In this document: positions 51,345-62,800 of the stretch, one piece after another
How the letters are laid out: every line of letters begins with the position of its first letter
How positions within the stretch are numbered: the first letter of the stretch is position 1
Source: M55B132 sp964508895
GTDB taxonomy: Bacteria > Bacteroidota > Bacteroidia > Bacteroidales > B18-G4
Length of the DNA: 64,000 nt
Direction: 5' to 3'
Assembly (NCBI GenBank): GCA_964508895.1
Contig: CAZDWF010000001.1
Coordinates: 1-64,000 of the forward strand
Program-made: the position numbers and the translations under genes
The notes under the pieces: generated by a model
Database searches by the model: none
What the model was told of the DNA's origin: nothing
The model's input: only the letters and a program-made list of their open reading frames with translations

Positions 51345-54300
51345 ATGAAGTTAGTATTATCAAATATTGTAATTCTGTTATTACTCATTTCACCCGGCTT
51401 TGCTCAAAAGCCTGTAAACCTGAAATTCGATCGAATTACTTCTGAAAACATTGTTATTGAAAAAGGATTATCCCAAAACCTCATTAATTGTATTCTCCAG
51501 GATCATGATGGATATATGTGGTTTGGTACCTGGGATGGACTTAACAGGTATGATGGATATGAGTTTAAAATATTCGGAAAGAAAGATGGTTTGTCAAATT
51601 CCAGCATTAATACAATTATTGAAGATAATAAGAACCAGCTTTGGCTTGGCACAGAAGATGGTTTAAACATTCTTAACCTGAATAATTATGATATAATTGT
51701 GCATAGGCATGATCATGAAAACTCCAATAGCATTTCAAATGATTTCATAAACCACATATATAAAGATAAAGACGGATATTACTGGATTTGTACATCCAAA
51801 GGCCTTAATAAATATGATCCTGTAAATAAAGCATATACAAGATATTATTTCTCATTAAAAAATGCTGACAGCATTAACAGTAACTGGATCAACAGAGCAT
51901 ATCAGGACAACTCAGGCGGTCTCTGGATTGGAACAAGACATGGATTGTTTTGTTTTAACCCGGATGAGAAGGTTTTTCTTCCTTATTTTCATGATGGAGA
52001 TAATGACAATTCAATCTCTAGCAACTGGGTTCTGGATATCAAACAAACTGTAGATGGTGCAATATGGATTGGAACTGCAAATGGGCTTAATCGTTTGGAT
52101 AAAGAAAAAGAGGAGTTTACCCGCTATTATAATGATCCGGCTAATGAATTCAGTATAAGTAATGACTTTATTTATTGCATTTACCAGGATAGTAACGGAT
52201 TGATATGGATTGGCACCGAGAATAAGTTAAATCTTTATAATCCTGAAAGAGATGACTTTTTCAATTACTGTAATACAAGTAATAATACCAGCCTTTCAAA
52301 CAATACTATTTATAGTATTTATGAAGACGGTCTTCGCAATCTTTGGGTGGGAACCTATAAAGGGATTAATAAGATCGATAAGTATTCAAGTAAGTTTGAA
52401 AAATTTGAAAAAACTCCTGATAATCCAAAATCATTATCAAGTAATATAGTATTTGCTATAATTAAAGATAATCAGGACTTCATTTGGTTAGGAACAAGTA
52501 AAGGCTTAAATAAATTTAACAGAAAGAGTGGTGATTTTGAATTAATTAATTATCAATTTGATAATCAAACAAATCTAAGTGATGTTAGGATAAGAGCATT
52601 AAGACAAGACAGTAAAGGAAATATATGGATAGGAACCGAAGCACTTGGATTACTAAAATATAATCCTGAAAATGAGAAATTCATACTTTATCAATTTGAA
52701 GCAGGCAATCAAAATTCACTTTCTGGAAACACTATATATTTTATCATTGAAGATAGTAACAACAACATCTGGGTTGCCACATCCAACGGACTTAGCAAGC
52801 TTAATCCGGAAACAGGAAACTTCACTAATTATAAGAATGATCCAATTGACAAAAGTACTATAAGCAATAATAATATCTGGCATGTTTATGAAGACAGGGA
52901 TGGTAATATCTGGGCAAGCACTGACCTGGGAATAAATAAATTGAACCTTGAAACAAATATATTTACAAGATATATTAATGATCATTCAAGAGATAAAACC
53001 ATATCCAGCAATAAAGTTTTTTCTATTTTTCAGGATTCAGATGATGAATACTGGATAGGTACTATGGGGGGTGGATTAAATCATTTTGATCCGGTAAGGG
53101 AAGAATTCCTTTCCTTTAATGAAGATGACGGACTCCCAAACAATGTAGTATATAATATAGTAGAAGATCTAAATGGACACCTATGGCTTAATACTAACTG
53201 GGGGCTTTCAAAGTTTATTAAATCTGACTCATCATTTGTTAACTATGATATCAAGGATGGACTGCAGGGAAATGAATTTAATGGAGGCGCTTTCTATAAA
53301 TCACCTGAAGGAGAACTGTTTTTTGGAGGAATGAATGGGTTTAACGCATTTCACCCTGATGACATAGGACACAATACAAGAATTCCAAAAATTGTCATAA
53401 CAAATTTTAAAATATTCAACCAGGATCAAACAATAAAAATTAACAGTGGCGATACCATTACACTGGATTATACAAATAATTTCTTTTCATTTGAATTTTC
53501 TGCACTGGACTTTGCAAATCCTTCAAAGAATAAATACATGTATAAACTTGGCAATTATGATAAGGATTGGATTGAAAGAGATGCAGATAGAAGGATCGCA
53601 GAATATGCAAATGTAAGCCCCGGGACATATACTTTTAACCTGAAAGCTTCAAATAATGATGGCATCTGGAATGATGAAGAGTTTATTTTCACACTGGTTA
53701 TTCCTCCACCATGGTACCGTCAATGGTGGTTCAGAATCTCATTTCTGGTATTTGTTATCTCGATAATCTGGTTTATTATTTATCGCCGATTCAGAACGGT
53801 TAAATTGAAAAATGAAGTTGAAAAGAAAATGCTGAACATTGAAAAACAGCTTTTCGATATTGAGCAGAAAGCACTGAGGTTACAAATGAATCCACATTTT
53901 ATTTTCAACTCACTTAATGCTATTCAAAGTTTTATTATTGCTAATAATACTGATAAAGCCATTCACTATCTTTCAAAGTTCTCTCAATTGATGAGGCTAA
54001 CTTTATCTAATTCAAGAGAAACTATTATTCCTGTTAAAGATGAAGTAAAAGCCCTGACATATTTCATGGATATTGAAAAATTACGTTTTGATGATAAATT
54101 CAACTATACAATAAAAATTGATCCCCGTATCGATGAAGAATTTATGGCAATACCACCCATGATTCTACAACCTTATGTTGAAAATGCCATCCTGCATGGA
54201 CTTAATAATAATGATAAAAAAGGTCATCTGCAGATAGATATCAAACTTCAGAAAGATACAATCTTCTGTATAATTGAAGACAATGGTATTGGAAGAGAAG

Positions 54301-54494
54301 AAGCAAGAAAAATAAAAGAAGCCTCAGGTATAAAAAGGGAATCAAGAGGTATGATAATTACAAAAGAGAGATTGGAATTACTAAATAACCAGAATAAAGA
54401 TAAATATTCAGTTAAGATTATCGATCTAAAATCACAAAGCGGCAAAGCAAATGGAACCCGTGTTGAGATTAAAATGCTTTTTGAAGACATTTAA
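51345..54494 (+). CDS. Beta-propeller sensor histidine kinase, LytS/YehU-type
   Basis: 1049 residues from the ATG at 51345 (MKLVLSNIVIL); a TTG four codons earlier is not preferred. A signal peptide precedes about 14 Reg_prop repeats (motif D-x-x-G-x-x-W-x-G-T-x-x-G-L, about 45-660) that form two seven-bladed propellers, then a Y_Y_Y domain (about 690-775), a membrane helix (about 785-810) and a His_kinase domain. The phospho-acceptor His851 is in LQMNPHFIFNSLNAIQ; the ATPase half has the PYVENAILHGL and DNGIGRE boxes. It signals to the LytTR regulator 88 bases downstream. The architecture is of hybrid-sensor type but without a fused regulator. The ligand is probably periplasmic. Confidence 0.93.
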   Translation: MKLVLSNIVILLLLISPGFAQKPVNLKFDRITSENIVIEKGLSQNLINCILQDHDGYMWFGTWDGLNRYDGYEFKIFGKKDGLSNSSINTIIEDNKNQLWLGTEDGLNILNLNNYDIIVHRHDHENSNSISNDFINHIYKDKDGYYWICTSKGLNKYDPVNKAYTRYYFSLKNADSINSNWINRAYQDNSGGLWIGTRHGLFCFNPDEKVFLPYFHDGDNDNSISSNWVLDIKQTVDGAIWIGTANGLNRLDKEKEEFTRYYNDPANEFSISNDFIYCIYQDSNGLIWIGTENKLNLYNPERDDFFNYCNTSNNTSLSNNTIYSIYEDGLRNLWVGTYKGINKIDKYSSKFEKFEKTPDNPKSLSSNIVFAIIKDNQDFIWLGTSKGLNKFNRKSGDFELINYQFDNQTNLSDVRIRALRQDSKGNIWIGTEALGLLKYNPENEKFILYQFEAGNQNSLSGNTIYFIIEDSNNNIWVATSNGLSKLNPETGNFTNYKNDPIDKSTISNNNIWHVYEDRDGNIWASTDLGINKLNLETNIFTRYINDHSRDKTISSNKVFSIFQDSDDEYWIGTMGGGLNHFDPVREEFLSFNEDDGLPNNVVYNIVEDLNGHLWLNTNWGLSKFIKSDSSFVNYDIKDGLQGNEFNGGAFYKSPEGELFFGGMNGFNAFHPDDIGHNTRIPKIVITNFKIFNQDQTIKINSGDTITLDYTNNFFSFEFSALDFANPSKNKYMYKLGNYDKDWIERDADRRIAEYANVSPGTYTFNLKASNNDGIWNDEEFIFTLVIPPPWYRQWWFRISFLVFVISIIWFIIYRRFRTVKLKNEVEKKMLNIEKQLFDIEQKALRLQMNPHFIFNSLNAIQSFIIANNTDKAIHYLSKFSQLMRLTLSNSRETIIPVKDEVKALTYFMDIEKLRFDDKFNYTIKIDPRIDEEFMAIPPMILQPYVENAILHGLNNNDKKGHLQIDIKLQKDTIFCIIEDNGIGREEARKIKEASGIKRESRGMIITKERLELLNNQNKDKYSVKIIDLKSQSGKANGTRVEIKMLFEDI

Positions 54495-54582
54495 ATTTCG
54501 ATGAATGTATGACATAAAAAAAATTTATATATTTAGGTCAGAAAATACAGACTCATTTTAGGACCATTCCAAGATTCACTAC

Positions 54583-55332
54583 ATGATTAAAGCAGTAATT
54601 GTTGAAGATGAAAAGAAATCAAGAGAAACCCTTATCGGTTTATTAGATCGTTTCTGTAAAAATGTAAGCGTTATTGGTGAAGCTGACGGATACAAATCAG
54701 GCCTTGAACTAATTAAAAACAATAAAGTAGACCTTGTATTTCTGGATATACAAATGCCTGATGGAACAGGTTTCAGGATGCTGGAAGAACTAGACCGAAT
54801 TAGTTTCGAAGTTATTTTTACTACTGCTTTCGATCAGTATGCCATCAAAGCAATAAAATATAGCGCACTTGACTACTTACTAAAACCACTCGACCCTGAA
54901 GAACTGGTCAGAGCAATAAAGAAGGTGGAGTTGAAGAAAGCAGGCAGCCAGATTAATAAGAACATCAATGTTTTACTTGATAATATAAAAACCCCGGAAT
55001 CCGATAATCAAAAGATTATTCTTTCCACTTCTGACAAAATACATGTTGTTGAGATCAGTAAAATTGTAAGATGCGAATCCGATAATTATTATACTCTCTT
55101 TTTCCTTAATGAAGGAACCAAAATCCTGGTTTCAAAAACACTAAAGGAAAATGAAGAATTATTGAATGCTCACAATTTTATCAGGCCACATAAATCACAT
55201 CTTATCAATGTCAGATATATTAAGAGTTTTGTCAGGAGTGATGGTGAGTATATTTTAATGAAAGATGGTAGTGAAATCCCGGTTTCACGAAGAAAAAGAG
55301 AAAAGATTTTAGAGATAATAACAAATATTTAA
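54583..55332 (+). CDS. LytTR-family response regulator
   Basis: A 249-residue protein. The receiver domain (1-120) has Glu8/Asp9 and phospho-acceptor Asp55 (LVFLDIQMPDGTG), Thr in FTTAFD and Lys in LLKPLD. The C-terminal LytTR DNA-binding domain (about 145-245) has IVRCESDNYYTLFFL, FIRPHKSHLIN and a final PVSRRKREKIL. LytTR regulators bind paired direct repeats about two turns apart. The cognate kinase is the upstream propeller sensor. A terminator overlaps its stop codon, closing the operon. Confidence 0.95.
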   Translation: MIKAVIVEDEKKSRETLIGLLDRFCKNVSVIGEADGYKSGLELIKNNKVDLVFLDIQMPDGTGFRMLEELDRISFEVIFTTAFDQYAIKAIKYSALDYLLKPLDPEELVRAIKKVELKKAGSQINKNINVLLDNIKTPESDNQKIILSTSDKIHVVEISKIVRCESDNYYTLFFLNEGTKILVSKTLKENEELLNAHNFIRPHKSHLINVRYIKSFVRSDGEYILMKDGSEIPVSRRKREKILEIITNI

Positions 55333-55352
55333 AACGGGGTTTGCCCCGTTTT
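55331..55352 (+). terminator. Terminator of the kinase/LytTR operon
   Basis: A perfect 9-base-pair hairpin, AAAACGGGG-TTTG-CCCCGTTTT, whose first bases overlap the TAA stop codon. The T-run is short (four bases), then AAATAG. Confidence 0.75.
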
Positions 55353-55496
55353 AAATAGTAAGGTGTAACGCGTAATACAGAAATATCTATGAACTAATAC
55401 ACCGTAAACTGATTTATTTCAACCGAAAACTTTTTTTCTCTTTTAATTTGTATATATTTTAATATTTTTACTCTTTGAAAACTAATGTAATCTGAA

Positions 55497-56009
55497 ATGG
55501 AAGACTTGATCTATATAATTATTGGTCTATTATGGCTAGTCTTTACCTTTTACACATCCAGTAAAAAGCGAAAACAAAAGCAACAAGAAAAAACAAGACC
55601 TTCCCAGACAAGTCAAGAATCTCAAGAACAAAACATACTTGAAGAGCTATTCGGCAAAACAGAAATTTATAAACAGAAAGCTGATCCCTTACATCCTTAT
55701 TCTGATAATGAATTAATATATGAAAGCAGTGAATTTGAAAGCGTTGATAGCGAGGACTCAGTTACATTCGAAGACGAATATGAAAACAAGGGAATTAGCT
55801 CGGTAGAAACTGTTGGAAACAGATATTATTCCGATGCTGATAAAACTTCCTATCAGGAATTGGTTAAGCGCGCACAATCTCATAGAATTGATAATATTGA
55901 AACTGAGGATCTATATAATGAAGAGCCAGATGACAATATTATTAAGAAAGATTTTAATATACGAAAAGCCGTGATATATCAGGCTATTCTTGAAAGACCT
56001 TATAGCTAA
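55497..56009 (+). CDS. Small single-pass membrane protein, hypothetical, 170 residues
   Basis: One N-terminal membrane helix (about residues 4-21) is followed by a strongly basic patch (SSKKRKQKQQEK) and then a long, acidic, probably disordered segment (about 40-145). The end (FNIRKAVIYQAILERPYS) is predicted as a short helix and is well-formed, resembling the C-terminus of a Bacteroidetes-specific family of similar size that I recall without known function. The basic patch after the helix suggests a cytoplasmic tail. It is monocistronic, after the kinase-operon terminator and before the TonB-dependent receptor gene. Confidence 0.7.
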   Translation: MEDLIYIIIGLLWLVFTFYTSSKKRKQKQQEKTRPSQTSQESQEQNILEELFGKTEIYKQKADPLHPYSDNELIYESSEFESVDSEDSVTFEDEYENKGISSVETVGNRYYSDADKTSYQELVKRAQSHRIDNIETEDLYNEEPDDNIIKKDFNIRKAVIYQAILERPYS

Positions 56010-56139
56010 GATTTTGTTAAGGTGATGTTAATTTTTTTTTAAAGGTATTGTTAATAAATTTTGGTATTTTCATTTTTTTGTTATTAACTTTACGAACTTT
56101 TAAAAGCACAATGTATAATCTAACATAAAATTATATGGT

Positions 56140-59100
56140 ATGTTAAGAAATTTACTATTAACCATTGGTATCATACTGACAGCAAATTTGTTGGTATTCT
56201 CACAAGTTTCCGGTACTCTTAAAGGAAAAGTCTTAGATAAAGAGACACAAGAACCACTTCCATTTGTGAACATTATCGTTGAGATTGGCGGCACCCAGGT
56301 GGGTGGTGGCTCATCTGACTTTGACGGAAACTATATTATTAAACCGATTACTCCCGGAACATATGACATTAAAGCCACATTTGTTGGCTATAAACCACTT
56401 ATGATCACAGGCGTTATCATTAAGGCAAACTCAATCACCTTTAATGATATTCAATTGGAATCAACAGCTCAAACACTTGAAGTTTTTGAGATTAAGAGTT
56501 ACGTAGTTCCATTGATCGATAAAGATCAAACAACTTCAGGGGGTACTGTTACATCTGAAGAAATCAAAAAGATGCCTAACAGACAGGCTAACGCGGTAGC
56601 AGCCACCATCGGGGGTGTATATACCCAGGATGGTACTGTATCAAATATTCGTGGTGCCCGTGCCGACGGTACAGTATACTATGTTGACGGTATTAGGGTT
56701 AGAGGTTCATCAACACTTCCACCCCAGGCAATTGAACAGGTTTCTGTGATCCTTGGTGGTACACCAGCACAATATGGAGATGCTATGGGTGGTATTATCG
56801 AGGTGACAACAAAAGGCCCTTCAAGGAAATTCGGAGCAGGTATCGAACTTGAAACCAGTGAATTGCTGGATGCTTATGGATTTAACCGTGTTGGATTTAA
56901 CCTTAACGGTCCCTTGTTCTCCAAAAAAGACGAGCAGGGTAATAAAAAAGAATCCTTGCTTGGTTATTTCGTTGCCGGTGACTTCACTTATAGAAAGTCT
57001 GCAACAATCAGGGCAGGAGATCAATATGTTGCAAAAGATGATTATCTAAGATATATTGAAGAAAAACCACTTACATTATCACCCACTGGTATAGGTACAC
57101 TTGAAACAGGATCATTTACACGATTAAGTGACCTGAATACCCAAAAAACCGTTCCAAACAATACAAGGTATTCTGCAAATGTTTCTGCAAAAATTGATGT
57201 GAGAACAACTCCTACAATTAACCTGACCTTTGGAGGTACGCTTAATTATAATAGAGGAAGAGACAATGGTGGTTTAGGAAATCAGGTTTTTAATTACGAC
57301 AAAAACCCTCTTTCATATAACTATACATGGAGGGTATTTGGTAGATTCACTCAAAGGTTCCCAACAGAAGTTGACAGTAAATCCCTGGTAAAGAATGTCT
57401 ATTATAGTATCCAGGCTGATTACTCAAGATACTATGCCGAAAGAATGGATGCTGATCATAAAGACAACATTTTTAAATATGGTTATGTAGGGAAATTTGA
57501 ATCTCACCTTGCCAGGAATTATAATCTCGGCACTGATACTATTGGAGGGATTCCTTATGAGGATGTATGGTTGATGGATAATATTTATGACACTCTTCTG
57601 ACATTTACACCCTCAGATTTTAATCCGCTAGTTGCAAATATCACTCAACAGTATTATGACCTTTATCCTGAAAATATGTTCCATAGGAATATGGACCAGA
57701 TCCAACTTTTAGGAGCTAAATCAAATGGACAGCAGCCTAGTAATTTCTACAGTATATTTAATGCACCGGGAACTATCCAGACAGGTTATGGTTATAATGA
57801 AGCTAACCAGCTGGGTGTGTCAGCATCAGGTGCTATGGACATAGGAAATCATGAGATCAAATTTGGCCTGCAATACGAACAAAGAACAGACAGAGCTTAC
57901 AATATAGGTGCGGTAGGAATTTGGACATTAATGGATAACCTTGCAAACTTCCATATTGCCCAGTTAGATCTTGAAAACCCTGACCCTGTATACCGTGATG
58001 GAGTATTTATGGATACCATCAATTATTACAGGAAATTTGATGGGCCATCACAAAAGAATTTTGATATCAACCTCAGGAAAAAGCTTGGCTTACCAACTAA
58101 TGGAACAGATTTCATTTCTATTGATTCATACGACTTCAATAATAACTCGATAACTTATTTCGATGAAAATAATAATCCTCACACTGTCAGTCTTGATGGT
58201 GACCTTTTTGATGTGAATATGTTCAGTGCAGATGAGTTACTTAATGACGGATATTCATATATAGGATATTATGGCTATGATCACACAGGTGATAAGTATA
58301 AAGGAAAAGCCACATTGAATGATTTCTGGAACAACAAAACCGAAGATGGCCTATACGAAAGACCTATTGGTGCGTTCCAGCCAATTTATATGGCAGGATA
58401 TATCCAGGATAAATTTGCCTTTAAAGATCTTATTTTTAACATAGGTGTTCGTGTTGACAGGTTTGATGCAAACCAGGAAGTTCTTAAAGATCCTTATCTC
58501 TTCTATTCAGCATATACAAGAGGTGATAGTCCAACTGAATCAATTGCTAAAAATATGCCAGGTTATGAAATCCCATCTAACATTGGTGGCAATTATGTAG
58601 TTTATGTTGATAATGCACAATCACCAACATCAATTGTTGGATATCGTGACGGAGACACATGGTATAATTCAAGTGGTACTGAAATTGCTGACCCTAACAG
58701 TATTGGTGGCAGCACAGGTATTACACCATTCCTTAAAAACCCAGGTGCTGAGAGACCAGAACTTGCAGCATTTGAAGATTATGAACCACAGGTTAATGTA
58801 ATGCCTCGTATTTCATTCTCATTCCCAATTTCTGATGAGGCACTTTTCTTTGCACACTATGATGTGCTTACTCAGAGACCAACAGGAAATGTTCGTGCAT
58901 ATGCTCCAAACTACTATTACTTTGCAAATGTTGGAGGAACTATAAATAATTCAAACCTTAAACCTGCAAAAACTATCGATTACGAACTTGGTTTCCAGCA
59001 GAAGCTTACAAATACTTCCTCGGTGAAATTTTATACTTTTTACAGGGAAATGCGTGATATGATTCAGATATTCAGGTTTAATGGTGCATATCCACACGAT

Positions 59101-59865
59101 TATACATCCTTTAATAATATAGATTTTGGAACCGTTAAAGGTCTTACAATTCAATATGACCTGAGAAGAACCGGAAATGTTCGTCTGAGTGCATATTATA
59201 CATTGCAATTTGCAGATGGTACTGGCTCTACTACCACAACTGCTGCTGCACTTGTTAATGCAGGACTTCCAAACCTCAGGATACTCACACCTCTGGCATG
59301 GGACCGTAGACATCAGTTTAATGTATTCCTTGATTATCGCTACGGAGAAGGTAAAGATTATAAAGGACCTGTTGTTAAAAGAGAGAAAAAAGGAAAAGCT
59401 CCTGTACAACTTCTTAAAAATACAGGTGTAAGCTTTACACTTACCGGTGGTTCCGGTACTCCTTATACCAGGTCAAGAAATATCTATTCTCAGATTAACC
59501 CTGGATCAAGGCTGGTAAAAGGTACTTATAATGGTTCCCGACTGCCATGGCAGTTTAGAATTGATATGAGGCTTGATAAAGATATCATTTTTGATATTGG
59601 TAAAGGTGACAACAAAAAGACTGCTTACCTGAATGTTTATCTTCAGGTTAGTAACATCCTGAATACAAAGAATGTTCTTACTGTTTATCCTGCTACCGGT
59701 AACCCTGATGATGATGGCTATCTCGCTGCAGCTGAATGGCAAAGAGAGATCAATGAACAGGTTGATCCTCAATCATACCGGGATCTTTATGGCGTATTTA
59801 TTGATAGAAATTGGTATTATAGTCGACCAAGAACAATTCATCTGGGTTTGATTTTCAATTTTTAA
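56140..59865 (+). CDS. TonB-dependent receptor with CarboxypepD-like N-terminal domain
   Basis: A 1241-residue outer-membrane protein with a signal peptide at 1-21. A carboxypeptidase-regulatory-like beta-sandwich (about 24-112, LKGKVLDKETQEPLPFVNI) precedes a plug domain (about 125-230; NIRGARADGTVYYVDGIRV, DAMGGIIEVTTKG), then a large barrel ending HLGLIFNF, a typical terminal strand with final Phe. Unlike SusC, no SusD-like gene follows; instead a very large secreted protein begins 30 bases downstream. It would import or export a large ligand with energy from TonB; the substrate is unknown. No consensus promoter is found. Confidence 0.92.
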   Translation: MLRNLLLTIGIILTANLLVFSQVSGTLKGKVLDKETQEPLPFVNIIVEIGGTQVGGGSSDFDGNYIIKPITPGTYDIKATFVGYKPLMITGVIIKANSITFNDIQLESTAQTLEVFEIKSYVVPLIDKDQTTSGGTVTSEEIKKMPNRQANAVAATIGGVYTQDGTVSNIRGARADGTVYYVDGIRVRGSSTLPPQAIEQVSVILGGTPAQYGDAMGGIIEVTTKGPSRKFGAGIELETSELLDAYGFNRVGFNLNGPLFSKKDEQGNKKESLLGYFVAGDFTYRKSATIRAGDQYVAKDDYLRYIEEKPLTLSPTGIGTLETGSFTRLSDLNTQKTVPNNTRYSANVSAKIDVRTTPTINLTFGGTLNYNRGRDNGGLGNQVFNYDKNPLSYNYTWRVFGRFTQRFPTEVDSKSLVKNVYYSIQADYSRYYAERMDADHKDNIFKYGYVGKFESHLARNYNLGTDTIGGIPYEDVWLMDNIYDTLLTFTPSDFNPLVANITQQYYDLYPENMFHRNMDQIQLLGAKSNGQQPSNFYSIFNAPGTIQTGYGYNEANQLGVSASGAMDIGNHEIKFGLQYEQRTDRAYNIGAVGIWTLMDNLANFHIAQLDLENPDPVYRDGVFMDTINYYRKFDGPSQKNFDINLRKKLGLPTNGTDFISIDSYDFNNNSITYFDENNNPHTVSLDGDLFDVNMFSADELLNDGYSYIGYYGYDHTGDKYKGKATLNDFWNNKTEDGLYERPIGAFQPIYMAGYIQDKFAFKDLIFNIGVRVDRFDANQEVLKDPYLFYSAYTRGDSPTESIAKNMPGYEIPSNIGGNYVVYVDNAQSPTSIVGYRDGDTWYNSSGTEIADPNSIGGSTGITPFLKNPGAERPELAAFEDYEPQVNVMPRISFSFPISDEALFFAHYDVLTQRPTGNVRAYAPNYYYFANVGGTINNSNLKPAKTIDYELGFQQKLTNTSSVKFYTFYREMRDMIQIFRFNGAYPHDYTSFNNIDFGTVKGLTIQYDLRRTGNVRLSAYYTLQFADGTGSTTTTAAALVNAGLPNLRILTPLAWDRRHQFNVFLDYRYGEGKDYKGPVVKREKKGKAPVQLLKNTGVSFTLTGGSGTPYTRSRNIYSQINPGSRLVKGTYNGSRLPWQFRIDMRLDKDIIFDIGKGDNKKTAYLNVYLQVSNILNTKNVLTVYPATGNPDDDGYLAAAEWQREINEQVDPQSYRDLYGVFIDRNWYYSRPRTIHLGLIFNF

Positions 59866-59895
59866 CCAATCAGCAAAACAGTGTTAAACCAAAAA

Positions 59896-62800
59896 ATGGA
59901 AATTAAAAAAATGAAGATCATGAAAAATACATTCCGTTACTTATTAATTACTCTTCTCAGTGTATTCTTCCTGACAAATGCTTATTCAGAAGAATTTGTA
60001 GGAAATAATAATAAAAATGGTCAAACCATCAAAAATACAGCTTCAGGATGTTCTGCCTCTGCAGGATTTACTTTCCTAAACATTAATAATGTTAATGCAC
60101 GTGTTAATGTTGGAGGTGATATGTGGTGGGATCTTCCTGGAGGAATTGGTTCCCAGTACTATATTCCTAAAGCAGGTACTGCTACATCTCTGTTTTCCGG
60201 ATCACTCTGGATTGGAGGATTGGATATTAACGGTCAGCTTAAGCTTGCTGCCCAAAGGTTTCGCCAGATTGGTATCGACTTCTGGCCCGGACCATTAACA
60301 ATAGATGGAACTGCATCTGTTGATCAGCCAACTTGCGCGAAGTATGATAAACATTTTGTTATTACAAGAGAAGAAGTTGATAATTTCTTAGCCTGGTGGA
60401 ATAGCGAAGATCAAGCTACTGAATTCCCGGGATATTCAATTCCTGAATCATTTATGACTTACCCTGCTCATGGTGATGTTGCCAAAGATCAGAGTTACTA
60501 TCTTGCACCATTTAAAGATGTTGATGGTGATGGTGATTACGATCCAAATATGGGTGATTATCCATATTATGATATTACAAATGAACTTTGCCCATTAAAC
60601 TATGCTAACGATCCTACTTATGTTCCTACACCTACTCCTGAAGATTCAATGGGTATTGTAACCGGAGGATTACTGGTTGACCAGGTTCTTAAAGGTGACC
60701 AAACTTTATGGTGGGTGTTCAATGATAAAGGAAATGCTCATACAGAAACCCAAGGTGCTCCTATAGGTATGGAGATAAGGGCACAGGCATTTGCTTTTGC
60801 AACCAACGATGAGATCAATAACATGACATTCTACTCATACGAAGTAATTAACAGATCAACATTTACATTAACTGGCACTTATTTCTGCCCATGGATTGAT
60901 GCCGACCTTGGTTATGCATGGGACGATTATGTTGGTTGTGATGTTAACAGAGGGCTTGGATATTGCTACAATGGTAATGCTGTTGATGGTAGCGGTGAAC
61001 CTGAAGCATATGGTGATCAGCCACCAGCTGTTGGTGTTGACTTTTTCCAGGGACCATATATTGATCCTGACCTTAGGGACAATCCAAAATTTACAGGTGA
61101 TTGCTCTATCATTACTTCACAATATGAATGGGATCAGATGGCAATTAATGGTGTGAACTTTGGTAATGGAATTATAGACGATGAGCGTTTTGGTATGCGT
61201 CAGTTCACATACCATAATAATGCTGGTGGTGATCAGGGTGACCCCGGAATTGCTCCTGAATATTATAACTATCTAACAGGTCACTGGAAAAACGGAGACC
61301 CTTTCCTTTATGGTGGTAGTGGATTCCCTGCATCCGGAGCATTGGGCCCCGAATGCCATTTCGTTTTCCCTGATGATTCAGACCCATGTAACTGGGGAAC
61401 TGATGGCTCCCTTCCTTATGGAGGTTATAATCAGAATGGGATATACTGGAATGAAATAACCGTTGATAACCCTCCGGCTGACAAGCGATTTATGCAATCT
61501 GCAGGGCCATTTATTCTTAGACCTGGTGCTGTAAATTATATCACCGTAGGTATTCCCTGGGCACGTGCTACTTCAGGTGGTCCCTGGGCATCAGTTGAGC
61601 TTTTAAGAACTGTTGATGATAAATGTCAGAAATTATTTGATAATTGCTTTAAAGTACTTGATGGTCCGGATGCACCAGATTTTACAATTGTGGAATTAGA
61701 TCAATCTCTTATCTTCTACATAACAAACCCCAGAACATCTAATAACTACAAGGAAGAGTATGATGAGTATGATAATACTATCAGACAACCTAATCCAGAT
61801 GATCCTTCATTACGTAACGACTCAACATATAAATTTGAAGGATATCAGATTTACCAGCTAAAAGATGCATCTGTTACAATTGATAGCAGAGATGATCCAA
61901 ATCTTGTAAGACTTGTTGCTCAATTTGATGTTAAAAATAGTATTGGAACTCTTGTTAATTACTATTTCGATAAAGCAATTGGCGGTAACGTACCAGTTAT
62001 TGAAGTGGAAGGTGGTGATAATGGTATCAGCCACAGTTTCATGTTAACTGAAGATGCTTTTGCTGCAAGTGGTAGAGACCTGGTTAACCATAAACAATAT
62101 TACTATACTATTATTGCTTATGCATATAATGAGTATATGCCTTATAGCCAGGAACCAGGAGTTCTTAATGGATTGCTTGGTCAGAAAAAACCTTATTTAG
62201 CTGGAAGAAAAAATATTAAAACATATTCGGCAATTCCTCATAAAACTGTTAATGGAAAAATTATGAGGAGTCAGTATGGTGATGGTCCTGAGATTACAAG
62301 AATACAGGGACAAGGTAATGGTGGTATTCCTTTATTCCTGAATTTAGAATCTTATCAAAAACTCATGAGAAAGCATCCTGCTGACACAAATACACATCTC
62401 GGTGATACAAGTTATCCTATTGTTTACAATCCCACATACCAGAATAACTTCGGACCTGTTGATGTACGAGTAATTGATCCTCTTAATGTTAAAGCAGGTG
62501 ATTTCACACTTGAACTAACAGATATACAAAATCCAACCGGAGATTCTATAGATATAAACAGAGCTCACTGGAAACTTACAGATCATTCAACCGGTGACAT
62601 CTATACTTCTGACACCACGATTGATGTAAGATATGAGCAATTGCTTCTGGAACTCGGTTTGTCTGTCACTATTGAGCAGCAATGGTCACCTGGTGACAGC
62701 CTTGCAGCAAATAACGGACTTATTCTTTCTTCATTTACATATGAAGATCTTACCCATATGTGGTTATTCGGTGTAATGGATAACAATATACCAGGAAGTG

